From Anthopleura xanthogrammica (lineage: Eukaryota > Cnidaria > Anthozoa > Actiniaria > Actiniidae): DNA of 64,000 bases. Shown one piece after another: positions 12,001 to 25,011 of this stretch (positions are counted from its first letter, which is position 1; the number at the start of each line of letters is the position of its first letter). The notes under the pieces were generated by a model, which saw only the letters and a program-made list of their open reading frames with translations, made no database searches and was not told where the DNA came from. Location: contig OZ025211.1 in the NCBI GenBank assembly GCA_964019055.1, positions 12,908,400 through 12,972,399 of the forward strand, in the 5' to 3' direction. The translations under genes were made by a program, and so were the position numbers.

Positions 12001-12932
12001 ATGACCTTTTTTCAGCAAAAATGCTTTTTTCTCAGCAAAACACTCTTTTTCTCACCACAAATGTGCTGTTCGCGCCCAAAATGTGCTTTTAGCAGTGAAA
12101 ACGTCGTGTTATCGGCAAAAGAAAATTCTCAGCCAAAAAAAAATGTTCAGCCAAAAACACCTTTTTTCACCAAAAATCTCATTTTCTCACCAAAAACTTT
12201 ATTTTATCAGCCAAAACGTCGTGTTTTCAGCCAATACGTTGTTTTCACCAGCAATAATGTCGTGTTTTTGGCAAAAAAGTCATCCCATCAGCAAAAAAAC
12301 CTCATTGTTAGGGTTAAAATGACGTTTTTTCAGCAAAACACTCTTTTTCTCACCACAAATGTGCTGTACGCGCCCAAATTGTGCTTTTAGCAGTGAAAAC
12401 ATCGTGTTATCCGCAAAAGAAAATTCTCAGCCAAAAAAACATTTTCAGCCAAAAACACCTTTTTTCACCAAAAATCTCATTTTCTCACCAAAAACTTCAT
12501 TTTATCAGCCAAAACGTCGTGTTTTCAGCCAATACGTTGTTTTCACCAGCAATAATGTCGTGTTTTTAGCAAAAAAGTCATCCCATCAGCAAAAAACCTC
12601 ATTGTTAGGGTTAAAATGACCTTTTTTCAGCAAAAATGCTTTCTTCTCAGCAAAACACTCTTTTTCTCACCACAAATGTGCTGTTCGCGCCCAAAATGTG
12701 CTTTTAGCAGTGAAAACGTCGTGTTATCGGCAAAAGAAAATTCTCAGCCAAAAAAAAATATTCAGCAAAAAACACCTTTTTTCACCAAAAACTTTATTTT
12801 ATCAGCCAAAACGTCGTGTTTTCAGCCAATACGTCGTGTTTTCAGCCAATACGTTGTTTTCACCAGCAATAATGTCGTGTTTTTGGCAAAAAAGTCATCC
12901 CATCAGCAAAAAACCTCATTGTTAGGGTTAAA
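12001..12932 (+). repeat. 932-bp higher-order unit, copy 2
   Basis: Direct tandem copy of 11069-12000 with the same order of rare variants and the same internal lengths, apparently identical. This implies a very recent duplication by unequal exchange, or an assembly duplication. Confidence 0.9.
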
Positions 12933-13249
12933 ATGACCTTTTTTCAGCAAAAATGCTTTTTTCTCAGCAAAACACTCTTTTTCTCACCACAAATGTGCTG
13001 TTCGCGCCCAAAATGTGCTTTTAGCAGTGAAAACGTCGTGTTATCGGCAAAAGAAAATTCTCAGCCAAAAAAAAATGTTCAGCCAAAAACACCTTTTTTC
13101 ACCAAAAATCTCATTTTCTCACCAAAAACTTCATTTTATCAGCCAAAACGTCGTGTTTTCAGCCAATACGTTGTTTTCACCAGCAATAATGTCGTGTTTT
13201 TGGCAAAAAAGTCATCCCATCAGCAACAAACCTCATGGTTAGGGTTAAA

Positions 13250-13566
13250 ATGACCTTTTTTCAGCAAAAATGCTTTTTTCTCAGCAAAACACTCTTTTTC
13301 TCACCACAAATGTGCTGTTCGTGCCCAAAATGTGCTTTTGGCAGTGAAAACGTCGTGTTATCGGCAAAAGAAAATTCTCAGCCAAAAAAAAATGTACAGC
13401 AAAAAACACCTTTTTTCACCAAAAATCTCATTTTCTTACCAAACACTTCATTTTATCAGCCAAAACGTCGTGTTTTCAGCCAATACGTTGTTTTCACCAG
13501 CAATAATGTCGTGTTTTTGGCAAAAAAGTCATCCCATCAGCAAAAAACCTCATTGTTAGGGTTAAA
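13250..13566 (+). repeat. Dispersed monomer subtype (TGTACAGC / TTCTTACCAAAC)
   Basis: This monomer carries TTTTGGCAGTG, TGTACAGCAAAA and TTCTTACCAAACAC together. The same combination recurs in monomers starting at 14795, 18181 and 18815, and TTCTTACCAAACAC alone appears in the monomer starting at 42049. Three of the four are preceded by a monomer ending CAGCAACAAACCTCATGG, so the pair moves as a unit. Confidence 0.8.
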
Positions 13567-13863
13567 ATGACCTTTTTTCAGCAAAACACTCTTTTTCTCA
13601 CCACAAATGTGCTGTACGCGCCCAAAATGTGCTTTTAGCAGTGAAAACGTCGTGTTATCGGCAAAAGAAAATTCTCAGCCAAAAAAACATTTTCAGCCAA
13701 AAACACCTTTTTTCACCAAAAATCTCATTTTCTCACCAAAAACTTCATTTTATCAGCCAAAACGTCGTGTTTTCAGCCAATACGTTGTTTTCACCAGCAA
13801 TAATGTCGTGTTTTTGGCAAAAAAGTCATCCCATCAGCAAAAAACCTCATGGTTAGGGTTAAA

Positions 13864-14497
13864 ATGACCTTTTTTCAGCAAAATTGCTTTTTTCTCAGCG
13901 AAACACTCTTTTTCTCACCACAAATGTGCTGTTCGCGCCCAAAATGTGCTTTTAGCAGTGAAAACGTCGTGTTATCGGCAAAAGAAAATTCTCAGCCAAA
14001 AAAACATTTTCAGCCAAAAACACCTTTTTTCACCAAAAATCTCATTTTCTCACCAAAAACTTCATTTTATCAGCCAAAACGTCGTGTTTTCAGCCAATAC
14101 GTTGTTTTCACCAGCAATAATGTCGTGTTTTTGGCAAAAAAGTCATCCCATCAGCAAAAAACCTCATGGTTAGGGTTAAAATGACCTTTTTTCAGCAAAA
14201 TTGCTTTTTTCTCAGCGAAACACTCTTTTTCTCACCACAAATGTGCTGTTCGCGCCCAAAATGTGCTTTTAGCAGTGAAAACGTCGTGTTATCGGCAAAA
14301 GAAAATTCTCAGCCAAAAAAACATTTTCAGCCAAAAACACCTTTTTTCACCAAAAATCTCATTTTCTCACCAAAAACTTCATTTTATCAGCCAAAACGTC
14401 GTGTTTTCAGCCAATACGTTGTTTTCACCAGCAATAATGTCGTGTTTTTGGCAAAAAAGTCATCCCATCAGCAAAAAACCTCATTGTTAGGGTTAAA
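13864..14497 (+). repeat. Tandem pair of near-identical monomers (AAAATTGC / CAGCGAAAC subtype)
   Basis: Monomers 13864-14180 and 14181-14497 both carry AAAATTGC, CTCAGCGAAAC and the ACATTTTCAGCC form. The only difference seen is CATGGTTAGGG at the end of the first and CATTGTTAGGG at the end of the second. This is a single-monomer duplication. Confidence 0.85.
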
Positions 14498-15725
14498 ATG
14501 ACCTTTTTTCAGCAAAACACTCTTTTTCTCACCACAAATGTGCTGTACGCGCCCAAATTGTGCTTTTAGCAGTGAAAACGTCGTGTTATCGGCAAAAGAA
14601 AATTCTCAGCCAAAAAAACATTTTCAGCCAAAAACACCTTTTTTCACCAAAAATCTCATTTTCTCACCAAAAACTTCATTTTATCAGCCAAAACGTCATG
14701 TTTTCAGCCAATACGTTGTTTTCACAAGCAATAATGTCGTGTTTTTGGCAAAAAAGTCATCCCATCAGCAACAAACCTCATGGTTAGGGTTAAAATGACC
14801 TTTTTTCAGCAAAAATGCTTTTTTCTCAGCAAAACACTCTTTTTCTCACCACAAATGTGCTGTTCGCGCCCAAAATGTGCTTTTGGCAGTGAAAACGTCG
14901 TGTTATCGGCAAAAGAAAATTCTCAGCCAAAAAAAAATGTACAGCAAAAAACACCTTTTTTCACCAAAAATCTCATTTTCTTACCAAACACTTCATTTTA
15001 TCAGCCAAAACGTCGTGTTTTCAGCCAATACGTTGTTTTCACCAGCAATAATGTCGTGTTTTTGGCAAAAAAGTCATCCCATCAGCAAAAAACCTCATTG
15101 TTAGGGTTAAAATGACCTTTTTTCAGCAAAACACTCTTTTTCTCACCACAAATGTGCTGTACGCGCCCAAAATGTGCTTTTAGCAGTGAAAACGTCGTGT
15201 TATCGGCAAAAGAAAATTCTCAGCCAAAAAAACATTTTCAGCCAAAAACACCTTTTTTCACCAAAAATCTCATTTTCTCACCAAAAACTTCATTTTATCA
15301 GCCAAAACGTCGTGTTTTCAGCTAATACGTTGTTTTCACCAGCAATAATGTCGTGTTTTTGGCAAAAAAGTCATCCCATCAGCAAAAAACCTCATTGTTA
15401 GAGTTAAAATGACCTTTTTTCAGCAAAATTGCTTTTTTCTCAGCAAAACACTCTTTTTCTCACCACAAATGTGCTGTTCGCGCCCAAAATGTGCTTTTAG
15501 CAGTGAAAACGTCGTGTTATCGGCAAAAGAAAATTCTCAGCCAAAAAAAAATTTTCAGCCAAAAACACCTTTTTTCACCAAAAATCTCATTTTCTCACCA
15601 AAAACTTCATTTTATCAGCCAAAACGTCGTGTTTTCAGCCAATACGTTGTTTTCATCAGCAATAATGTCGTGTTTTTGGCAAAAAAGTCATCCCATCAGC
15701 AAAAAACCTCATTGTTAGGGTTAAA

Positions 15726-16359
15726 ATGACCTTTTTTCAGCAAAAATGCTTTTTTCTCAGCAAAACACTCTTTTTCTCACCACAAATGTGCTGTACGCGC
15801 CCAAAATGTGCTTTTAGCAGTGAAAACGTCGTGTTCTCGGCAAAAGAAAATTCTCAGCCAAAAAAACATTTTCAGCCAAAAACACCTTTTTTCACCAAAA
15901 ATCTCATTTTCTCACCAAAAACTTCATTTTATCAGCCAAAACGTCGTGTTTTCAGCCAATACGTTGTTTTCATCAGCAATAATGTCGTGTTTTTGGCAAA
16001 AAAGTCATCCCATCAGCAAAAAACCTCATTGTTAGGGTTAAAATGACCTTTTTTCAGCAAAAATGCTTTTTTCTCAGCAAAACACTCTTTTTCTCACCAC
16101 AAATGTGCTGTACGCGCCCAAAATGTGCTTTTAGCAGTGAAAACGTCGTGTTCTCGGCAAAAGAAAATTCTCAGCCAAAAAAACATTTTCAGCCAAAAAC
16201 ACCTTTTTTCACCAAAAATCTCATTTTCTCACCAAAAACTTCATTTTATCAGCCAAAACGTCGTGTTTTCAGCCAATACGTTGTTTTCACCAGCAATAAT
16301 GTCGTGTTTTTGGCAAAAAAGTCATCCCATCAGCAAAAAACCTCATTGTTAGGGTTAAA
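15726..16359 (+). repeat. Tandem pair of monomers of the GTACGCG / TTCTCGG subtype
   Basis: 15726-16042 and 16043-16359 share CTGTACGCGCCC, GTGTTCTCGGC and ACATTTTCAGCC. The first keeps TTTTCATCAGC, shared with the monomer before it, while the second has TTTTCACCAGC. Confidence 0.8.
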
Positions 16360-16972
16360 ATGACCTTTTTTCAGCAAAATTGCTTTTTTCTCAGCAAAAC
16401 ACTCTTTTTCTCACCACAAATGTGCTGTTCGCGCCCAAAATGTGCTTCTAGCAGTGAAAACGTCGTGTTATCGGCAAAAGAAAATTCTCAGCCAAAAAAA
16501 CATTTTCAGCCAAAAACACCTTTTTTCACCAAAAATCTCATTTTCTCACCAAAAACTTCATTTTATCAGCCAAAACGTCATGTTTTCAGCCAATACGTTG
16601 TTTTCACAAGCAATAATGTCGTGTTTTTGGCAAAAAAGTCATCCCATCAGCAAAAAACCTCATTGTTAGGGTTAAAATGACCTTTTTTCAGCAAAACACT
16701 CTTTTTCTCACCACAAATGTGCTGTACGCGCACAAAATGTGCTTTTAGCAGTGAAAACATCGTGTTATCGGCAAAAGAAAATTCTCAGCCAAAAAAAAAT
16801 GTTCAGCAAAAAACACCTTTTTTCACCAAAAATCTCATTTTCTCACCAAAAACTTCATCTTATCAGCAAAACGTCGTGTTTTCTGCCAATACGTTGTTTT
16901 CACCAGCAATAATGTCGTGTTTTTGGCAAAAAAGTCATCCCATCAGCAAAAAACCTCATTGTTAGGGTTAAA

Positions 16973-17586
16973 ATGACCTTTTTTCAGCAAAAATGCTTTT
17001 TTCTCAGCAAAACACTCTTTTTCTCACCACAAATGTGCTGTTCGCGCCCAAAATGTGCTTTTAGCAGTGAAAACGTCGTGTTATCGGCAAAAGAAAATTC
17101 TCAGCCAAAAAAAAATTTTCAGCCAAAAACACCTTTTATCACCAAAAATTTCATTTTCTCACCAAAAACTTCATTTTATCAACCAAAACGTCGTGTTTTC
17201 AGCCAATACGTTGTTTTCACCAGCAATAATGTCGTGTTTTTGGCAAAAAAGTCATCCCATCAGCAAAAAACCTCATTGTTAGGGTTAAAATGACCTTTTT
17301 TCAGCAAAACACTCTTTTTCTCACCACAAATGTGCTGTACGCGCCCAAAATGTGCTTTTAGCAGTGAAAACATCGTGTTATCCGCAAAAGAAAATTCTCA
17401 GCCAAAAAAACATTTTCAGCCAAAAACACCTTTTTTCACCAAAAATCTCATTTTCTCACCAAAAACTTCATTTTATCAGCCAAAACGTCGTGTTTTCAGC
17501 CAATACGTTGTTTTCACCAGCAATAATGTCGTGTTTTTGGCAAAAAAGTCATCCCATCAGCAAAAAACCTCATTGTTAGGGTTAAA
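16973..17586 (+). repeat. Two-monomer block shared with 2924-3537
   Basis: A monomer with TTTTATCACC, AAATTTCATTTTC and TTTATCAACC followed by a 297-bp monomer with GTACGCG and AAAACATCGTG. The same pair in the same order lies 14,049 bp upstream at 2924-3537. Differences include ATCCGCAAAAG here versus ATCGGCAAAAG there. Confidence 0.8.
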
Positions 17587-20500
17587 ATTACCTTTTTTCA
17601 GCAAAATTGCTTTTTTCTCAGCAAAACACTCTTTTTCTCACCACAAATGTGCTGTTCGCGCCCAAAATGTGCTTTTAGCAGTGAAAACGTCGTGTTATCG
17701 GCAAAAGAAAATTCTCAGCCAAAAAAAAATTTTCAGCCAAAAACACCTTTTTTCACCAAAAATCTCATTTTCTCACCAAAAACTTCATTTTATCAGCCAA
17801 AACGTCGTGTTTTCAGCCAATACGTTGTTTTCACCAGCAATAATGTCGTGTTTTTGGCAAAAAAGTCATCCCATCAGCAAAAAACCTCATTGTTAGGGTT
17901 AAAATGACCTTTTTTCAGCAAAACACTCTTTTTCTCACCACAAATGTGCTGTACGCGCCCAAATTGTGCTTTTAGCAGTGAAAACATCGTGTTATCCGCA
18001 AAAGAAAATTCTCAGCCAAAAAAAAATGTTCAGCAAAAAACACCTTTTTTCACCAAAAACTTCATTTTATCAGCCAAAACGTCGTGTTTTCAGCCAATAC
18101 GTTGTTTTCACCAGCAATAATGTCGTGTTTTTGGCAAAAAAGTCATCCCATCAGCAACAAACCTCATGGTTAGGGTTAAAATGACCTTTTTTCAGCAAAA
18201 ATGCTTTTTTCTCAGCAAAACACTCTTTTTCTCACCACAAATGTGCTGTTCGCGCCCAAAATGTGCTTTTGGCAGTGAAAACGTCGTGTTATCGGCAAAA
18301 GAAAATTCTCAGCCAAAAAAAAATGTACAGCAAAAAACACCTTTTTTCACCAAAAATCTCATTTTCTTACCAAACACTTCATTTTATCAGCCAAAACGTC
18401 GTGTTTTCAGCCAACACGTTGTTTTCACCAGCAATAATGTCGTGTTTTTGGCAAAAAAGTCATCCCATCAGCAAAAAACCTCATTGTTAGGGTTAAAATG
18501 ACCTTTTTTCAGCAAAAATGCTTTTTTCTCAGCAAAACACTCTTTTTCTCACCACAAATGTGCTGTTCGCGCCCAAAATGTGCTTTTAGCAGTGAAAACG
18601 TCGTGTTATCGGCAAAAGAAAATTCTCAGCCAAAAAAAAATGTTCAGCCAAAAACACCTTTTTTCACCAAAAATCTCATTTTCTCACCAAAAACTTCATT
18701 TTATCAGCCAAAACGTCGTGTTTTCAGCCAATACGTTGTTTTCACCAGCAATAATGTCGTGTTTTTGGCAAAAAAGTCATCCCATCAGCAACAAACCTCA
18801 TGGTTAGGGTTAAAATGACCTTTTTTCAGCAAAAATGCTTTTTTCTCAGCAAAACACTCTTTTTCTCACCACAAATGTGCTGTTCGCGCCCAAAATGTGC
18901 TTTTGGCAGTGAAAACGTCGTGTTATCGGCAAAAGAAAATTCTCAGCCAAAAAAAAATGTACAGCAAAAAACACCTTTTTTCACCAAAAATCTCATTTTC
19001 TTACCAAACACTTCATTTTATCAGCCAAAACGTCGTGTTTTCAGCCAATACGTTGTTTTCACCAGCAATAATGTCGTGTTTTTGGCAAAAAAGTCATCCC
19101 ATCAGCAAAAAACCTCATTGTTAGGGTTAAAATGACCTTTTTTCAGCAAAACACTCTTTTTCTCACCACAAATGTGCTGTACGCGCCCAAAATGTGCTTT
19201 TAGCAGTGAAAACGTCGTGTTATCGGCAAAAGAAAATTCTCAGCCAAAAAAAAATGTTCAGCAAAAAACACCTTTTTTCACCAAAAACTTCATTTTATCA
19301 GCCAAAACGTCGTGTTTTCAGCCAATACGTTGTTTTCATCAGCAATAATGTCGTGTTTTTGGCAAAAAAGTCATCCCATCAGCAAAAAACCTCATTGTTA
19401 GGGTTAAAATGACCTTTTTTCAGCAAAAATGCTTTTTTCTCAGCAAAACACTCTTTTTCTCACCACAAATGTGCTGTACGCGCCCAAAATGTGCTTTTAG
19501 CAGTGAAAACGTCGTGTTATCGGCAAAAGAAAATTCTCAGCCAAAAAAAAATGTTCAGCAAAAAACACCTTTTTTCACCAAAAACTTCATTTTATCAGCC
19601 AAAACGTCGTGTTTTCAGCCAATACGTTGTTTTCACCAGCAATAATGTCGTGTTTTTGGCAAAAAAGTCATCCCATCAGCAAAAAACCTCATTGTTAGGG
19701 TTAAAATGACCTTTTTTCAGCAAAAATGCTTTTTTCTCAGCAAAACACTCTTTTTCTCACCACAAATGTGCTGTTCGCGCCCAAAATGTGCTTTTAGCAG
19801 TGAAAACGTCGTGTTATCGGCAAAAGAAAATTCTCAGCCAAAAAAAAATGTTCAGCCAAAAACACCTTTTTTCACCAAAAATCTCATTTTCTCACCAAAA
19901 ACTTCATTTTAACAGCCAAAACGTCGTGTTTTCAGCCAATACGTTGTTTTCACCAGCAATAATGTCGTGTTTTTGGCAAAAAAGTCATCCCATCAGCAAA
20001 AAACCTCATTGTTAGGGTTAAAATGACCTTTTTTCAGCAAAAATGCTTTTTTCTCAGCAAAACACTCTTTTTCTCACCACAAATGTGCTGTTCGCGCCCA
20101 AAATGTGCTTTTAGCAGTGAAAACGTCGTGTTATCGGCAAAAGAAAATTCTCAGCCAAAAAAAAATGTTCAGCAAAAAACCCCTTTTTTCACCAAAAATC
20201 TCATTTTCTCACCAAAAACTTCATTTTATCAGCCAAAACGTCGTGTTTTCAGCCAATACGTTGTTTTCACCAGCAATAATGTCGTGTTTTTGGCAAAAAA
20301 AGTCATCCCATCAGCAAAAAACCTCATTGTTAGGGTTAAAATGACCTTTTTTCAGCAAAAATGCTTTTTTCTCAGCAAAACACTCTTTTTCTCACCACAA
20401 ATGTGCTGTTCGCGCCCAAAATGTGCTTTTAGCAGTGAAAACGTCGTGTTATCGGCAAAAGAAAATTCTCAGCCAAAAAAAAATGTTCAGCAAAAAACAC

Positions 20501-20975
20501 CTTTTTTCACCAAAAATCTCATTTTCTCACCAAAAACTTCATTTTATCAGCCAAAACATCGTGTTTTCAGCCAATACGTTGTTTTCACCAGCAATAATGT
20601 CGTGTTTTTGGCAAAAAAGTCATCCCATCAGCAAAAAACCTCATTGTTAGGGTTAAAATGACCTTTTTTCAGCAAAAATGCTTTTTTCTCAGCAAAACAC
20701 TCTTTTTCTCACCACAAATGTGCTGTTCGCGCCCAAAATGTGATTTTAGCAGTGAAAACGTCGTGTTATCGGCAAAAGAAAATTCTCAGCCAAAAAAAAA
20801 TGTTCAGCCAAAAACCCCTTTTTTTACCAAAAATCTCATTTTCTCACCAAAAACTTCATTTTATCAGCCAAAACGTCGTGTTTTCAGCCAATACGTTGTT
20901 TTCACCAGCAATAATGTCGTGTTTTTGGCAAAAAAGTCATCCCATCTGCAAAAAAACCTCATTGTTAGGGTTAAA

Positions 20976-21792
20976 ATGACCTTTTTTCAGCAAAAATGTT
21001 TTTTTCTCAGCAAAACACTCTTTTTCTCACCACAAATGTGCTGTTCGCGCCCAAAATGTGCTTTTAGCAGTGAAAACGTCGTGTTATGGGCAAAAGAAAA
21101 TTCTCAGCCAAAAAAAAATTGTCACCAAAAAACACCTTTTTTCACGAAAAATCTCATTTTCTCACCAAAAACTTCATTTTATCAGCCAAAACGTCGTGTT
21201 TTCAGCCAATACGTTGTTTTCACCAGCAATAATGTCGTGTTTTTGGCAAAAAAGTCATCCCATCAGCAAAAAACCTCATTGTTAGGGTTAAAATGACCTT
21301 TTTTCAGCAAAAATGCTTTTTTCTCAGCAAAACACTCTTTTTCTCACCAAAAACTTCATTTTATCGGCCAAAACGTCGTGTTTTTAGCCAATACGTTGTT
21401 TTCACCAGCAATAATGTCGTGTTTTTGGCAAAAAAGTCATCCCATCAGCAAAAAACCTCATTGTTAGGGTTAAAATGACCTTTTTTCAGCAAAAATGCTT
21501 TTTTCTCAGCAAAACACTCTTTTTCTCACCACAAATGTGCTGTTCGCGCCCAAAATGTGCTTTTAGCAGTGAAAACGTCGTGTTATCGGCAAAAGAAAAT
21601 TCTCAGCCAAAAAAAAAATCTTCAGCCAAAAACACCTTTTTTCACCAAAAATCTCATTTTCTCACCAAAAACTTCATTTTATCAGCCAAAACGTCGTGTT
21701 TTCAGCCAATACGTTGTTTTCACCAGCAATAATGTCGTGTTTTTGGCAAAAAAGTCATCCCATCAGCAAAAAACCTCATTGTTAGGGTTAAA
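20976..21792 (+). repeat. 817-bp higher-order unit, copy 1
   Basis: Monomers of 317, 182 and 318 bp, followed directly by a second copy at 21793-22609. Shared marks: GTTATGGGCAAAAG, TTCACGAAAAATC, a 182-bp short monomer with TTATCGGCC and TTTTTAGCC, and AATCTTCAGCC. The first monomers differ slightly (AAAATGTTTTTTTC and GTCACC here, AAAATTGC and GTCAGC in copy 2). Confidence 0.88.
21293..21474 (+). repeat. 182-bp deleted satellite monomer
   Basis: A 135-bp internal deletion removes the GC-richer centre, including GTTCGCGCCC and the first CGTCGTG block. The breakpoints coincide with an 11-bp direct repeat, TTTTCTCACCA, found 135 bp apart in the full monomer. Further copies are at 22110-22291, 24513-24694 and 26597-26778; all but 24513 share the linked marks TTATCGGCC and TTTTTAGCC. 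Confidence 0.9.
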
Positions 21793-22609
21793 ATGACCTT
21801 TTTTCAGCAAAATTGCTTTTTTCTCAGCAAAACACTCTTTTTCTCACCACAAATGTGCTGTTCGCGCCCAAAATGTGCTTTTAGCAGTGAAAACGTCGTG
21901 TTATGGGCAAAAGAAAATTCTCAGCCAAAAAAAAATTGTCAGCAAAAAACACCTTTTTTCACGAAAAATCTCATTTTCTCACCAAAAACTTCATTTTATC
22001 AGCCAAAACGTCGTGTTTTCAGCCAATACGTTGTTTTCACCAGCAATAATGTCGTGTTTTTGGCAAAAAAGTCATCCCATCAGCAAAAAACCTCATTGTT
22101 AGGGTTAAAATGACCTTTTTTCAGCAAAAATGCTTTTTTCTCAGCAAAACACTCTTTTTCTCACCAAAAACTTCATTTTATCGGCCAAAACGTCGTGTTT
22201 TTAGCCAATACGTTGTTTTCACCAGCAATAATGTCGTGTTTTTGGCAAAAAAGTCATCCCATCAGCAAAAAACCTCATTGTTAGGGTTAAAATGACCTTT
22301 TTTCAGCAAAAATGCTTTTTTCTCAGCAAAACACTCTTTTTCTCACCACAAATGTGCTGTTCGCGCCCAAAATGTGCTTTTAGCAGTGAAAACGTCGTGT
22401 TATCGGCAAAAGAAAATTCTCAGCCAAAAAAAAAATCTTCAGCCAAAAACACCTTTTTTCACCAAAAATCTCATTTTCTCACCAAAAACTTCATTTTATC
22501 AGCCAAAACGTCGTGTTTTCAGCCAATACGTTGTTTTCACCAGCAATAATGTCGTGTTTTTGGCAAAAAAGTCATCCCATCAGCAAAAAACCTCATTGTT
22601 AGGGTTAAA
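21793..22609 (+). repeat. 817-bp higher-order unit, copy 2
   Basis: Tandem copy of 20976-21792. Its second and third monomers also begin the longer block repeated at 26597. Confidence 0.88.
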
Positions 22610-24512
22610 ATGACCTTTTTTCAGCAAAATTGCTTTTTTCTCAGCAAAACACTCTTTTTCTCACCACAAATGTGCTGTTCGCGCCCAAAATGTGCTTTTA
22701 GCAGTGAAAACGTCGTGTTATCGGCAAAAGAAAATTCTCAGCCAAAAAAAAAAATTTCAGCCAAAAACACCTTTTTTCACCAAAAATCTCATTTTCTCAC
22801 CAAAAACTTCATTTTATCAGCCAAAACGTCGTGTTTTCAGCCAATACGTTGTTTTCACCAGCAATAATGTAGTGTTTTTGGCAAAAAAGTCATCCCATCA
22901 GCAAAAAACCTCATTGTTAGGGTTAAAATGACCTTTTTTCAGCAAAAATGCTTTTTTCTCAGCAAAACACTCTTTTTCTCACCACAAATGTGCTGCTCGC
23001 GCCTAAAATGTGCTTTTAGCAGTGAAAACTTCGTGTTATCGGCAAAAGAAAATTCTCAGCCAAAAAAAATGTTCAGCCAAAAACACCTTTTTTCACCAAA
23101 AATCTCATTTTCTCACCAAAAACTTCATTTTATCAGCCAAAACGTCGTGTTTTCAGCCAATACGTTGTTTTCACCAGCAATAATGTCGTGTTTTTGGCAA
23201 AAAAGTCATCCCATCAGCAAAAAACCTCATTGTTAGGGTTAAAATGACCTTTTTTCAGCAAAAATGCTTTTTTCTCAGCAAAACACTCTTTTTCTCACCA
23301 CAAATGTGCTGTTCGCGCCCAAAATGTGCTTTTAGCAGTGAAAACGTCGTGTTATCGGCAAAAGAAAATTCTCAGCCAAAAAAAAAAATTTCAACCAAAA
23401 ACACCTTTTTTCACCAAAAATCTCATTTTCTCACCAAAAACTTCATTTTATCAGCCAAAACGTCGTGTTTTCAGCCAATACGTTGTTTTCACCAGCAATA
23501 ATGTCGTGTTTTTGGCAAAAAAGTCATCCCATCAGCAAAAAACCTCATTGTTAGGGTTAAAATGACCTTTTTTCAGCAAAAATGCTTTTTTCTCAGCAAA
23601 ACACTCTTTTTCTCACCACAAATGTGCTGTTCGCGCCCAAAATGTGCTTTTAGCAGTGAAAACGTCGTGTTATCGGCAAAAGAAAATTCTCAGCCAAAAA
23701 AAATGTTCAGCAAAAAACACCTTTTTTCACCAAAAATCTCATTTTCTCACCAAAAACTTCATTTTATCAGCCAAAACGTCGTGTTTTCAGCCAATACGTT
23801 GTTTTCACCAGCAATAATGTCGTGTTTTTGGCAAAAAAGTCATCCCATCAGCAAAAAACCTCATTGTTAGGGTTAAAATGACCTTTTTTCAGCAAAAATG
23901 CTTTTTTCTCAGCAAAACACTCTTTTTCTCACCACAAATGTGCTGTTCGCGCCCAAAATGTGCTTTTAGCAGTGAAAACGTCGTGTTATCGGCAAAAGAA
24001 AATTCTCAGCCAAAAAAAAATTTTCAGCCAAAAACACCTTTTTTCACCAAAAATCTCATTTTCTCACCAAAAACTTCATTTTATCAGCCAAAACGTCGTG
24101 TTTTCAGCCAATACGTTGTTTTCACCAGCAATAATGTCGTGTTTTTGGCAAAAAAATTCATCCCATCAGCAAAAAACCTCATTGTTAGGGTTAAAATGAC
24201 CTTTTTTCAGCAAAAATGCTTTTTTCTCAGCAAAACACTCTTTTTCTCACCACAAATGTGCTGTTCGCGCCCAAAATGTGCTTTTAGCAGTGAAAACGTC
24301 GTGTTATCGGCAAAAGAAAATTCTCAGCCAAAAAAAAATGTTCAGCCAAAAACACCTTTTTTCACCAAAAATCTCATTTTCTCACCAAAAACTTCATTTT
24401 ATCAGCCAAAACGTCGTGTTTTCAGCCAATACGTTGTTTTCACCAGCAATAATGTCGTGTTTTTGGCAAAAAAGTCATCCCATCAGCAAAAAACCTCATT
24501 GTTAGGGTTAAA
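22110..24512 (+). repeat. ~2.4 kb duplicated block, copy 1 (offset 4487)
   Basis: Eight monomers beginning with the 182-bp form. The block matches 26597-28999 in order, length and rare variants: AATCTTCAGCC, AATGTAGTG, CTGCTCGCGCCTAAAATG with AAAACTTCGTG, TTTCAACC, and AAAAAAATTCATCC. It is followed by 499 bp (24513-25011) that have no separate counterpart in the second copy, then by 25012-25962, which again matches. Confidence 0.87.
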
Positions 24513-25011
24513 ATGACCTTTTTTCAGCAAAAATGCTTTTTTCTCAGCAAAACACTCTTTTTCTCACCAAAAACTTCATTTTATCAGCCAAAACGTCGTG
24601 TTTTCAGCCAATACGTAGTTTTCACCAGCAATAATGTCGTGTTTTTGGCAAAAAAGTCATCCCATCAGCAAAAAACCTCATTGTTAGGGTTAAAATGACC
24701 TTTTTTCAGCAAAAATGCTTTTTTCTCAGCAAAACACTCTTTTTCTCACCACAAATGTGCTGTTCGCGCCCAAAATGTGCTTTTAGCAGTGAAAACGTCG
24801 TGTTATCGGCAAAAGAAAATTCTCAGCCAAAAAAAAATGTTCAGCCAAAAACACCTTTTTTCACCAAAAATCTCATTTTCTCACCAAAAACTTCATTTTA
24901 TCAGCCAAAACGTCGTGTTTTCAGCCAATACGTTGTTTTCACCAGCAATAATGTCGTGTTTTTGGCAAAAAAGTCATCCCATCAGCAAAAAACCTCATTG
25001 TTAGGGTTAAA

